From contig CAJNYU010003062.1 of the NCBI GenBank assembly GCA_905331475.1, positions 174,961 through 238,960 of the forward strand: DNA of 64,000 nt, given 5' to 3'. The translations under genes and the position numbers were made by a program. This stretch comes from Rotaria socialis (Eukaryota > Rotifera > Eurotatoria > Philodinida > Philodinidae). The notes under the pieces are model-generated. The model saw nothing but the letters and a program-made list of their open reading frames with translations, did not search any database and was not told the DNA's origin. Below, piece after piece: positions 50,221 through 61,593 of the stretch (position 1 is the stretch's first letter; every line of letters starts with the position of its first letter).

Positions 50221-52692
50221 TTAAATTATTTTACAAAAATTAAGTTGATTTCGTATACGTTTATTAGTCTTTTTATTGGGTCTTTCAGTATCTTTTTTCA
50301 ATTGAACAAGTTTTTGTTGTTGATCTATAAGATTCTGTAAACGAGCCAATTCAACAATCGATAAACTTTGATTTGTTCGTCGTAGAGAATCTTCTTGAAG
50401 TAATTTTAAAATTTGATGTGACTCAGCTGTTGTTAGATATTTATAAAAATTGATTAAACTTGGTCCATTATAGTCCGACAAAAGATGAGACATTTGTGTA
50501 AGATTATGATCAATTAACCAATCTCGAACGTCAGTCTGAGTCCAGTCAAGAATATTTTCTGAAAGTACTGGAAATATTGATCGTCGTCGAGTTATTGACA
50601 AACTGGAATTCATTATACTTGTATCTTCTCTAGATTCAACCCGTAAAACATTATCATCATGTACAACAGGAGCTTTTAACTCTCGAATTAACATTTCCAT
50701 GGCTTGTAAAAATTCATATTTCGTATAATCTACATAAATTAATTGACCAACAAGAAATAGTAGCCAACCATCGGGTTGATAATGTTCTTGAAGAAGAATT
50801 GGAACGATTCGAGCTCGACGTTGAAATGCATAAGTTGCTTCGGCTCGACAATAATTACTTCTTCGATATTGTTCACTCATACAAATAATAATTGCATTCG
50901 ATTGTTCAATAGCTTGTGCCATTGCATCCATTACATTTCCATGTATTTGATCAAAATCAATCCATACACGATAGCCAGTTTTAATCAATTCATCATATAA
51001 TTTTTTACAGAATACTTTATCTTTATGAGAATAACTAATCATAATATCGAACATAGTTTCATCAGCTTTATCCGTTGCATCACGATATTCATACATAGAT
51101 TTTAAATTCCACAATATTCCATAAGTAATTTTCCCCATGGGTTCATGATGTAATTCTTGTTTTAAATGATTTAATCTGAGCATTAACGTTTGATTAGATC
51201 GAAGTTGTTGTTGAATATCATGATGGAACGAGAGTGCCCATAGAATATCGTATACTATTGGATATTGATCACACATTTCGATTAGCAGTGAAACTTTATT
51301 TGTCCCAGCAATTTTCTGTTGTATTGCATCATTTTTCGCTAAGCTTAGAAATCCTAAAAAAAAAGATTAGATCATGTTGATAAGTCACTTTTTACAAAAA
51401 TAGATAAATCAATTGATTTTTTCTGATAAATTTTACTTACCTCGTAGCAATTGTGAAACTAATATTTGCTGAGATTTTTGTTTCGGATGATTCCAAGCTT
51501 GTTCAAGCATGTAGAAGAAATATTCACAAAGATTATTCGTTATTTTAACTTCTTTTAAATGTTCATCACATAATATTTCACCTAGTAATCCATAGGTACA
51601 TGAACTAATACGATTATTTTTCACTGTTTCAGCTAATGGTAAAAGTATTTCTAATAGATTAGTTTCAAAACGTAAGAAAGCAAGTGTATCATGTGTATGT
51701 AATGAAGCTAATAGAAAGGTCAGAATAACATCGATGAGAATTGTTTCATCATTGGATCGTTGAATTTGAAGTTTTTCATGAAATGGTTTATAACTAATTA
51801 TACGTATCAATGAACTGATATATTCATGAGAGATTTGTTCGGTTGGTAATAGAATTTCAATATTCTTAGCTTTATCATCATCCCAACTGCAACATGCACA
51901 AATAAAACTCATTATATGTGTAATACAAGAAAGTAATTCTTTGGTCCATGATTGAACACTAAAACTGTTCAGATAAATTATATTTAAATAATCTTTTTCA
52001 AAATAACGAAGAATTTCATCGCCAGTAAAAGGAAATTTTTGGTTCTTACAAAAACAATAAGCATTTATTGATAATGAACATGTTTTCAAATAGAATAATT
52101 GTTTACTCGTAAACGTCGATTGTAATATGTCTGACTTCAGTAACTGATTAAAATAAAATTTATATTGATCAGTCATAATGAATTTACGTGCAATAGAATT
52201 ATCGATATCGGTAATAATTGATGACATTATGTATTGTGTGTGTTCATGAATAAAATATGAAAGATTATCCAACCAAAGACTAATCAAATCAAAATATGGA
52301 TCATTGTCATCGTTGATATCTTGAATTTTTGCGAAAATACCATCGATTAAATCGATTGATTCAGGAAAAAGGAGTGAAGCTTTTTTATCCGAATCTATTT
52401 CATCGGAATTAAAAATCAAATTTTTATTAAATGTACCAAGATTATGAAATAATTTGATGCATTTCGATTGATTTAATAATTCATTAGAATTTCCACTTAA
52501 TATTTTCCAAGCCCAATGTTCGAGTGTGCACAACGAATGAAAATTTTCAGAGGTGAATTTATATAAAAATTGAATATCTAATTCTTGAAGACGATTTGTT
52601 ATCATGGAACAGAGATTATCGGATAATTTTGTGTTCGTTGTTGTTGATGATGTTGTCAATGTAATTACAAGGCCTTCTATATTTTCCTCCAT
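50221..52692 (-). CDS. Helical-repeat/TIR/SAM protein with C-terminal CaaX box, copy 1
   Basis: Two exons, 52692-51441 and 51353-50221, give 794 aa. Residues ~1-500 are Leu/Ile-rich alpha-helical segments resembling armadillo-type repeats (DILWALSFHHD, KITYGILWNLKS). The TIR domain is ~519-643: FDIMISYSHKD, YRVWIDFDQIHG, IIICMSEQYRRSNYCRAEA, ARIVPILLQ. The Glu in YCRAEA (residue ~589) aligns with the catalytic Glu of NADase TIRs such as SARM1. A SAM domain follows (~686-744: ILDWTQTDVRDWLIDHNL ... LLQEDSLRR). The last four residues CKII form a CaaX box, suggesting prenylation and membrane attachment. SARM1 has ARM-SAM-SAM-TIR, so the order here differs. The role is probably TIR signalling or NAD+ cleavage (inferred). 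A paralog follows at 54739-57157. Confidence 0.85.
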
Positions 52693-54738
52693 TCTTATTG
52701 ACTAACACATTGTATTGTATATAACGAGACGTTTTGGTGGATTATACAGTTTGTATACAAGGTTGTCCGTTATTCGAAGATGTCTTTTTCTCGTTCTCTT
52801 AAGTATGGCGGAAAATGTTTACGTCGTAAATAATGGTGAATTAATACAATAGGTTTGATCTATTTTTATTTTGTCAGTCGACATGAGTCATTGCTCGTAT
52901 GCATACTTATATCCTATCTTATAGCTTGTAAACGATTGAAAATGGCGACAATTATTACCTTGAGAATGTTTGTTTATTTAATGGATTCTATTACGATGAG
53001 ATACGATATCTATGAAGATTGTGTTGTACGATTCAGCATAGAATACGATTGTTTGACAATAGTGGACAATCTATAGAGGAAAAATTTCCATGGTCAAATT
53101 GGTCAACTCTAAAAAGTATCAGATATGAGGCTCCTTTTTTGACATGATTTGTTGAAGTTGAAATAAAACTTACATCCGTTTGTTTTAGTTACTGTAAATA
53201 TTTGATCAGAGTTTTCAATTTTGCGATTAGATTCTGTTGAGATTGAGACTAATTCCACAGAGTCGCTTATGACATTCTAGAAGCTGATTTTGATACTAAT
53301 GAGTATCAAGTTCTCGAGAAAAGCTACACTTTTTTTCATACTTTTCCTTCATTACTTTTCTCGCTAGTCGAGTACTATATATAGTAGGAGTGTGACAGTT
53401 CAGTTTTAGTTCTTATCAAAAGAACTGTTCAGGCAGTTCCTTAGATCTGTTCAGGCAGTTCCTTAGATCTGTTCAAACAGTTCTCATGATCTAATCAGAA
53501 CTTAGATCTGAGAACTGTTACATCCGTATACTATAGATGTAAAGATTTATTCTTTTGTGTTTTATATGCTAATTAAGAAATGTATTCAAGTTTAAATCAT
53601 CATGCTCATTGCCATCTATTTAATTAATAGTCTATCATAACGTAACTATCTCGAATCGGCGCTCCTATTATTTCTGATAGGGTATGAAAATTTTTATAAC
53701 GGTTCAAAACGTAGTTTCCGACTATCAACATAATCATTCTAAGCAGTTGTTCTCGGAATCAAAGAAAAATATTTAGATTTATTACCTTAGAAGAATGAAT
53801 AGTAAAAATCCATGTTGTAAATATTTGAATAAAATAATTTGCATCAAGATTATAATACATACACGATCACATATATTAATATATACGATAAAAATTTCCC
53901 CATATTATTAAATGCAATCTCTCCTAAGGGGATAGATTGATTGAAAATTACTAAAATTTTTCTAATCAATTAGGTATTTCTCCGCAATGCATGAATTCAT
54001 TATAATCGAGAAAAAGAAATTGATCGTCTTTAAGTAAATAATACTGAAGTTTTTGTACGCATGACCATAAAAGTTCGATGCAAAACTTGTCGTTTACAAC
54101 GTGATTTTAGTGCAATAATTGATGCATAATGTTGGCTACAGCAGTATTTTATAAATATCGAATGAGTAACTGATATCTGATGAGTAAACGACAGTGCTCA
54201 TCTCAGTATAGCATTAAAAAAGTTGCTGCAAGTACTAATCATTAGTTGATTTCACAAGTATATGCATGTGCAACAGTTTCAATTAAATAGTTGAACACTT
54301 AAGAATTTCCTTTTTGTTTTTCAGTGAATAAAATTAGTGACTTGAGTCAAGTTTATTGCCAGAAAATAAAGAAAATGAACACATAACATGTTTCCGCTCT
54401 TCGAATTTCTATGAAATTTTATCAAAATTGCATTACTTAGTCATATAAACAGAATTTCCACCGTATACGTGCTTAACTATGATCAACAGAGATAAGTTGA
54501 CATGATTTTGAACCACGCGAGAACGACCAGTTACTCCTAACCCGTATGGTGTCACTTACCAATCATAACTTATTTTTTGTTTGATCAATTTTTCAGATGA
54601 ACTAGAACTTTCTTTTAATATCCACATGTAATATGTCGACACGTGTAACGTTTGAAATTAGCTGCAAGCTTGTTTTACTAGTTTATTGAATTAAACTTCA
54701 ATTCATAGATATAGACTTATGATGAATGTTTCAAAGAA
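52693..54738. other. Intergenic between the TIR-SAM paralogs
   Basis: No gene is seen. It contains a small tandem/inverted repeat at about 53384-53534. The remainder is AT-rich single-copy-looking DNA. Confidence 0.5.
53384..53534. repeat. Small inverted/tandem repeat
   Basis: Two exact tandem units of about 23 bp (TGTTCAGGCAGTTCCTTAGA...) plus a third divergent unit at ~53424-53490. They are enclosed by imperfect inverted ends (TATAGTAGGAGTGTGACAGTTC on the left; the complement of the right end reads TATAGTATACGGATGTAACA...). It could be a very short MITE. Confidence 0.5.
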
Positions 54739-57157
54739 TTAAAGTATGTGACAGCAAGCAAAGGATTTTATTTGTAATTTACCACGTTTTGATTTTGACG
54801 ATTTAGGAATCGTGCCAGATTCCAAACATACTTTTTGTTGATTCAAAGGCGATCGAAAATATGTGAATTCAACTAATGATAAACTTTGACTTGTTCGTCG
54901 AAGAGAGTCCTCTTGCAATAAAGATATAACCTGTTGAAGTTGAAGATTTTCTAGCATTTCAGACATATACATAAGGCTTTGACCATCACAATTAGCAAAT
55001 AGACGAGACATTTGCAGCAAGCTATTACTAATCAACCAATTCTGCACGTGAGTTTGAGTCCAATTGAGAATATCTTTTGGAAGTACTAACGATGGCGACG
55101 GTTCTGGAGACATGGTTACGAAAGAATTTATTTCATTAACTTCTTCATCTGAAGTAACACTTAAAACACGTATTTCACTGATATCTGGTGCTTTTAATTC
55201 TTTGATTAATATTTCTATGGCTTGTGAAAATTCACATCTAGTAAAATCTACAAAAATGAATTGACTAACTATAAACAATAACCAACCGTCGGGATGATAA
55301 TGTTCTTGAAGAAGAATCGGAACAATTCTAGTGCCACGTTGAAATGCATAATTTGCTTCAGCTCGACAATAATTACTTTTTCGATATTCTTCGCTCATGC
55401 ATATAATAATTGTATTTGATTGTTCGATAGCTTGTGCCATGGCGTCCATTACATTCCCATGCATTTGATCAAAATCAATCCATACACGCCAACCAACATC
55501 GACAAGTTGTTCATAGATTCGTCTACAAATGATTTCATCTTTATGCGAGTAACTAATCATAATATCAAAATTTTCTTTATTATCAATCAATGACAATTGA
55601 CGATCTGTATGATTTGTATCTAAATTCCATAATAGGCCATAGGTTATTTTTCGTATTTGTTGATCATCGCAGACTTTTGGTAGATAAACTAATTTAGCCA
55701 TAAATGATGCATTTGAACGGAGTTGTTGTTGAATATCATGATTGAATGAAAGTGCCCATAAAATATCGTATACAATTGAATATTGATCACACATATCAAT
55801 TAACAATGATACTTTATTGGTATCAGCTGTTTTCTGTTGAATAGCATCGATTTTCGATAAGTTGACAAAAGCTAGAAAAATTTCATATGATAGATGTGTG
55901 AGTATTAACAATTTGTGACTTACCGTTCAATAGAAACATGATTGGTATTTGTTTATATTTTTTCGATGGATTTCGCCATGCTTGTTCAAGAATTTCAAAG
56001 AAAAAAAGACTTGCACTATCGGAAATTTTTAATGTTTTCAAACTTCTATCATCTAAAATTTCGCCAAGTATTCCGTATATACATAGGCATAATCTATCGT
56101 ATACGCATATTTTACTAATAGATAAAAGCGTTTCTGGTAATGAAACTTTCGAACGTAAAAACCAAATAAAATTTTGATGTCTTGCAATATTAATGATAGA
56201 AAATAGAGTCGTATCAAGGAGTTTTGTTTGATCATTGGATTGTCGTATTGAAACCGATTGATGGATTGGTTTATAATTAATTATACGAATGAGTGCATCG
56301 ACATATTCGCAGGCTTCTGATTCAGTAGAAAATATAATTCTTCCGTGTAATCTCTTCGCTCCTCCCCACCAGGAGCAACAAGCAAACAAGTGAAGAAGAT
56401 GTACAATACAAGTAAGCAATTCTTCACTTCACGATCCTATATTATAGGTATGTATAACAATTATATACGCATAATCAGTGCCAAGTTGAAGCATGAGTTC
56501 TTGAGGAGAATAAATAAAGTGTTGAGCGTTTGCAAATAAATATGAACTTAAATAAAATGAACATGTTTTTATATAGAATAACATTTTAGCCGTAAATATT
56601 GATTGTGACAAGGGTAATTGATGAAGTTGGGTTAAATAGAATTTATATTGATCAGTCATGATATAATGACGTGTAATATAAAGATTGATATCAATGATAA
56701 TAGGACAAATTTCAAACTCTGGATTATCTTGTAAAATATTTGCGAGATTATCAAACCAAAGACTAACTATACCGATGAATAGATCATTGTCGTCGGTTAT
56801 TTTTTCGATGTTTTCGAATATAAGATTAATGTCATCAGTAGATTTCGGAAGAAGCAGAGAACCTTTGATATTAGCTTCGACGTCCTCATAATTAAAACTT
56901 AAATTCTTATTAAATAATGCAATTGTATGTAATAATTCTACATAATTCGATTTTTGAACCCATTCATAAGTAGGCTGACTGAATAATTGCCATGTCCAAT
57001 GTTCGAGAATGAGTAGCGATCGATAGAACTGTGAGATAAACGCTGATGATAATAACGAGTTTTGTTTTTCTAAAATAAGTCTTATTTCACAAAGAATCTC
57101 ATCGCATGATGGAGATGTTTGAAGTGTACTAATCAGTCCTTCGAAGTTATCTTCCAT
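54739..57157 (-). pseudogene. Helical-repeat/TIR/SAM protein, copy 2, with in-frame stop
   Basis: Paralog of the gene at 50221-52692. Exons 57157-55924 and 55871-54739; exon 2 has the same 1133-bp length as copy 1 and the splice sites are intact. The frame is broken once, by TGA at 56429-56431 (codon 243), within the segment matching copy 1's SVQSWTKELLSC. Copy 1 has Trp where this copy has the stop, a one-base TGG to TGA change. Downstream the frame continues uninterrupted for 545 codons. TIR (FDIMISYSHKD, WRVWIDFDQMHG, NYCRAEANYA), SAM (ILNWTQTHVQNWLIS ... LLQEDSLRR) and a C-terminal CaaX (CHIL) are all preserved. It may be a young pseudogene, a truncated allele, a sequencing error, or a gene restarted downstream. 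Confidence 0.8.
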
Positions 57158-59960
57158 TTTTCATGTTTATCTGACGAACATAGCGGCGTTTTGTTTTTCT
57201 AACGGTTGATTAGTTATCCAATCATATATGTTATTTTTATGACCCATACGTGAGTTCCTTGATTTTAATGTGATTTGTCATTTTGTAATCAAACGTTAAT
57301 AATCACGTGCTAGAAAAAAAAAGAGTTAGAAAACCAATTGGAAGTTCTTCTAGATTGAATGAAGATAATAATAAATTCGGCTGCTACGATGTTAACAAAT
57401 ACTTTTTCTTCCAATTCTGTTACTAATTGATATTCATCTTTGTTTGTGAAGTGCAACTTCGCACTTGTAAAAGTTCTAATTAGAACAAATGTAAAAACTG
57501 ATATCAGAATAGTGGAGTATGAACACTGCAAAAGTGATTCCTTTTAACGAGCCATTGTTGTTTTCCTAGTTTAGTCTAATTGGGTATACGATACGTTATC
57601 TGCTGGAAAAAGTGATGCTTAACCTGGAAAATATGTAAGTCTGAACTATTTCGAGTTACACAAATGTATTGAATTGAAAGAAAATATAACATAAATAAAT
57701 TGTACCAAAATCAGTTTTCTAAAAGGTACTTTTTGTTAACAAAAATAAATAATCTATAAGTACATCAGTATTCATCATTAAAACAATCGATAAACGGAAT
57801 GCTTCTCGAATTACTTATGCCAAATATTAGTGTTAAATTGAGTATCAGTGAAGGTAGACATCACAGGCAGATTCTTGAACCATATCATCGTTTTTTCACA
57901 TTGGCCAGGAAGTAATGATTCAACTCGCTTCACATAAGAACTACTTAGTGGCTAAAACGTAATTATCCTTTATCTGCTGATATTTTATCATCGCATACTA
58001 TTCACCTCAATGTTTTCATAGAGTATGACATTATAAAATTGCAATACTCGTCGATCAATGACCAAAACAAACAGATCCAATTTGTTTCGCTTGAAAATGA
58101 ATATTGAATTCTACTGATAGAAATCTTTTCTTATAAAAATAAACGAAGAGATTGTTTCTATTATAATTTCGGTAGGCAAAATACAGATATAACAACGAGT
58201 TCAAGGTAAACATTTTCTTTAGATGGAAGTTTCCAAGAAAAATCGTTCATAAGAAGTAAAGTTTTTTCGTGCCCTAGGACGAGAAATTTTATAACAGAAG
58301 AACAAAAGCTTTTTCTTTAAAAAGCAGCCAGAACTTTGTAGTGTAAAGCTGAAACTAGCACTAACTGCAATATCATGTTAATATTAGAGGAAAATAGTGA
58401 TTCGGACAAATAAATTAGGCATGCATAATAAAGGAAAAGTAGTTTAGAACTTTAGAAGAAGACCTTATAATTATTTTAGTAACGTTACCTGTTTTGAGAA
58501 CACGGTGACCACCTCAGCCGCACCTACACCCTCATCCTCATCCTCACCCACACCATCACCCTCAAGATACACTTCGGACTTAGAGTTTCCCTTTAAGAAA
58601 AAGCTTTTGTTTTTCTGTTACAAAATTTTCGACCAATTTTCGTATCGACCAATTATCGGTGATCAATTTTCGTTCGACCAATTTTCGCTCTCCCAGAATT
58701 TTCGATCGTTCCTTAATAAAATATTCACGCATCTAATCGCTAGCAGCAATGAAGTGATGGTTCACAGCTGGATAATGATGTTAAGTTAAAATTGATAACG
58801 TAAATAATTTTTTTTGTAATAATAACATTCTGAGAAATGTTTTTATCTTAACTTTTGATTAAATAAATTAACATGTTCAAGAAATCTGCTCTCAGAGAAT
58901 TAAGGTATACCATATGTACCTTAGACAGACTTATTTCTATCACGAATCGTCGCTATTTGAGAGATCTCACAAGTAAATATAATTTTAAAAAAGCCAGTAA
59001 TTAATAGAGAATGCAACAATTCTAATTTGATGTAAAATTGCTTAATTTCAAACTGAATTTTCTTCTCTAGAAGAAATCAATTTATCTGGAACAAAAGTCT
59101 CAATGCATGTTACTGGAACGATAAATATATCTTTGAAATATCAAGTTTAGCGTACTGTTTAATTGATTATTTTCTCATATTTCAATGATGAGCAAACGAA
59201 TCCAGTTTAAATTGCTTAGATCATATAGAATTATATTTGGTTTTGACTTTTGAAAGACAAAATTCATCAAGGTTTGCTATTGTTAAGTTTCAAATAAACA
59301 ATGTTGCACTCTGCTAACACTCATTCATCAACTATAGATCTATGCTACGTATATAGCTAACACAGCGTCGCAATCTCGCTTTTCTATTCAGTACTATTAT
59401 CTATGATGAAAAGACAAAAGAGGATCGAAAATGAGTTACAATCTGCTTTTTATCTTCAACCATTCTATGTTTCACTTTTGAATGTAAATATCAAAGAACA
59501 CGTCATAAACGAGTTTCATCGTTACCACTTTTTGTTCTTCTACACAGATCAACGTACAAGGTCCATGTCGATGGTGGTGCTGATAAACACATCGTGCAAT
59601 TCTCTGATAAAAAGAAGTTAACAGGACGATAAAAACGAATTCAAAAAAGAACACAAGAAAAATACAATTTGCCATTCATATTTTACCTTGTACTTTCTGC
59701 TGATGTCATTATTTTTGATACTCCAATCTTGTTTTCGATGTCATGCATGTATCTGTATGGGACAGTGAATACAAAGTTTAAAAAGAAGTTTTCATTCAAT
59801 GTCAAAAGTTAATTTATTATTTGTTCTATGACCTAGAATGAAGATATCATCATTTATTCTATTCCGGACCATTATCATCAGAATAGAGGAGATAAGATTT
59901 CACCATATAAAACAATAGAATACCGTCTCGAATTTAATACTTCATTCTTCACACATAATC
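57158..59960. other. Intergenic, upstream of TIR-SAM copy 2 and DGAT2
   Basis: No gene is supported. 58510-58565 is a CCTCATC/CACC-rich run and 58626-58705 has repeated CGACCAATTTTCG words. From about 59500 the sequence is the upstream half of the duplicated DGAT2 unit, with homology to about 63210-63629. Confidence 0.5.
59906..59912 (+). promoter_or_regulatory. TATA box candidate of DGAT2-like copy 1
   Basis: TATAAAA 55 bp upstream of the ATG. The tandem copy downstream has TATCAAA at the corresponding place (about 63573), within otherwise aligned sequence. Confidence 0.45.
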
Positions 59961-61593
59961 ATGACCGAAGAACTTCACACAATGGCATCATCTCCTTCAA
60001 ATAGTGAGTCCCACGAATATGTCAGTAACACCACAGCACCTCTTCTAAATGATGAATCACAACATGAAGTTTACAACACAAGTTCCTCGCTTTCAAGTGA
60101 TGAATCATATCGTGAAGTTTGTAAACCTACATCTTCTCTTCCAAGCGACCAACCAAATAATAAGGCTTATAACACGACACCATCTCCTCCAAATGATGAA
60201 CAGCACGAAGAGCATATTAACATCTCGTCATCTCCACCAAATGAGGAATCTTACGGAGAGGATACTAACACCACATCACCACTTCCCAATGATGAATCAC
60301 ATCATGAAACTTATAACACAATGCCACCTCCTCCACATGATGAGGTTCACGACGTGGCTAACACTCCAAGATCGTCTCTTTCGAATGATGAATCCAGCGA
60401 AGATCCTTTTGACTCCACATCATCTCTTTCAGACGACAAATCACACAATGAGGTTTCTAATACCCAATCAAAACAAGAGCTCACCAACCAATCTGAACAA
60501 TTGACTCTCACATCTAACCATCGTACCTTTGCACCATTAAATACTCCTTTTTATCGTCGACGACAAACGTTAACTATTCTTGTTTGGTTCACTATGCCAT
60601 GGATTTGTCTTTACATATCATTCGTTCTTCTTCGTTGTCATAATTGGTATATTGTTGCCAGTTTTATAGCTTATTTAACATGGATGGTCTTTTTTCAAAC
60701 ATTTTCACGACGAGGTGGATTAAAACAACAGTGGCTTCGACGACTTGAATGGTGGACTTGGTTTGCAGGTAATAAAAATGCTTTCCTAATAAAAATGTTC
60801 CATCTCCAATGCTTTTATTTATTTAGAGTATTTTCCTATTCATCTACATAAAACATGTGAGCTACCACCAGATCGTCCATATTTATTTGGGTGTCATCCT
60901 CATGGAATTATTTCACTTGGTGCATTTTGTAATTTTGCAACCGAAGCAACTGGTTTCGAAGAAAAATTCCCCGGCATAAATCTTCGTCTACTTACATTAA
61001 AGGCAAATTTTCGTATACCATTTTATGGTTTATATTTATCGATGCTCGGTATATGTGATGCGTCGAAAGAATCATGCAATTATATATTAGAAAAAAGCGC
61101 TGGAAATAGTATAATATTAGTTCTAGGTGGTGCAAAAGAATCATTAGATGCTCGTCCATCGAATGAATATATATTGACGCTAAAGAATCGTAAAGGTTTT
61201 GTTAAAATTGGTTTAGCCAATGGTGCAAGTCTTGTTCCAGTGTTTTCGTTTGGTGAAAATGATCTTTTTGACCAAGTACCGAATCCACAAGGCTCCAAGA
61301 TACGAAAGATACAAATAAAGATACAAAAACGTTTAGGCTATGCAACACCTTTCTTTAGAGGACGTGGAATATTTCAATATGCTGTAGGATTTTTACCGAA
61401 TCGACATGCTATTGATACCTATGTTGGCGAACCAATTCATTTACCAAGACTAGCACGTGATAAAATTACACCTGAAATCATTGATAAATATCATGGAGAA
61501 TATATGGAAGCATTAAAGCGTCTATTTGATACATATAAAGGAAAGCATGGCAATGCCGATGCAACAATCAGATACGTTAATGATAATGAATAA
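59961..61593 (+). CDS. DGAT2: DGAT2/MOGAT-family acyltransferase, tandem copy 1
   Basis: ER acyltransferase that makes di- or triacylglycerol. Two exons, 59961-60768 and 60827-61593 (58-bp intron), give 524 aa. Family DGAT2/MOGAT proteins are usually 330-390 aa; the excess is the N-terminus. Residues ~10-170 are about ten Ser/Asn/Asp/Glu-rich 16-residue units (for example PNDESHHETYNTMPPP). They are followed by a hydrophobic hairpin (~201-240). The catalytic region begins with YFP (271-273) and HPHG (293-296). NLRLLTLKANFRIPFYGLYL, LVLGGAKESLDA, RKGFVKIGLANGASLVPVFSFGEND and the YVGEPI segment match the family throughout. A 98.7%-identical 5' part of a second copy starts at 63630. Whether it is DGAT2 or MOGAT cannot be settled; both share these motifs. 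Confidence 0.92.
59985..60465 (+). repeat. 48-bp coding minisatellite in DGAT2-like N-terminus
   Basis: About ten degenerate units of 48 bp, each encoding 16 residues around PNDES-H-E-YNT-SSL, make up the N-terminal extension. The tandem gene copy at 63630 keeps only about two units, which shows copy-number change. Confidence 0.8.

Noticed and set aside
56429-56431. TGA in TIR-SAM copy 2 as a recoded Trp or selenocysteine
   Set aside because: The other genes here use TGG for Trp and terminate normally; nothing suggests recoding, so a nonsense change is simpler.
60049-60504. Met/His/Thr-rich ORF of 151 codons
   Set aside because: Alternative frame of the DGAT2-like N-terminal minisatellite.
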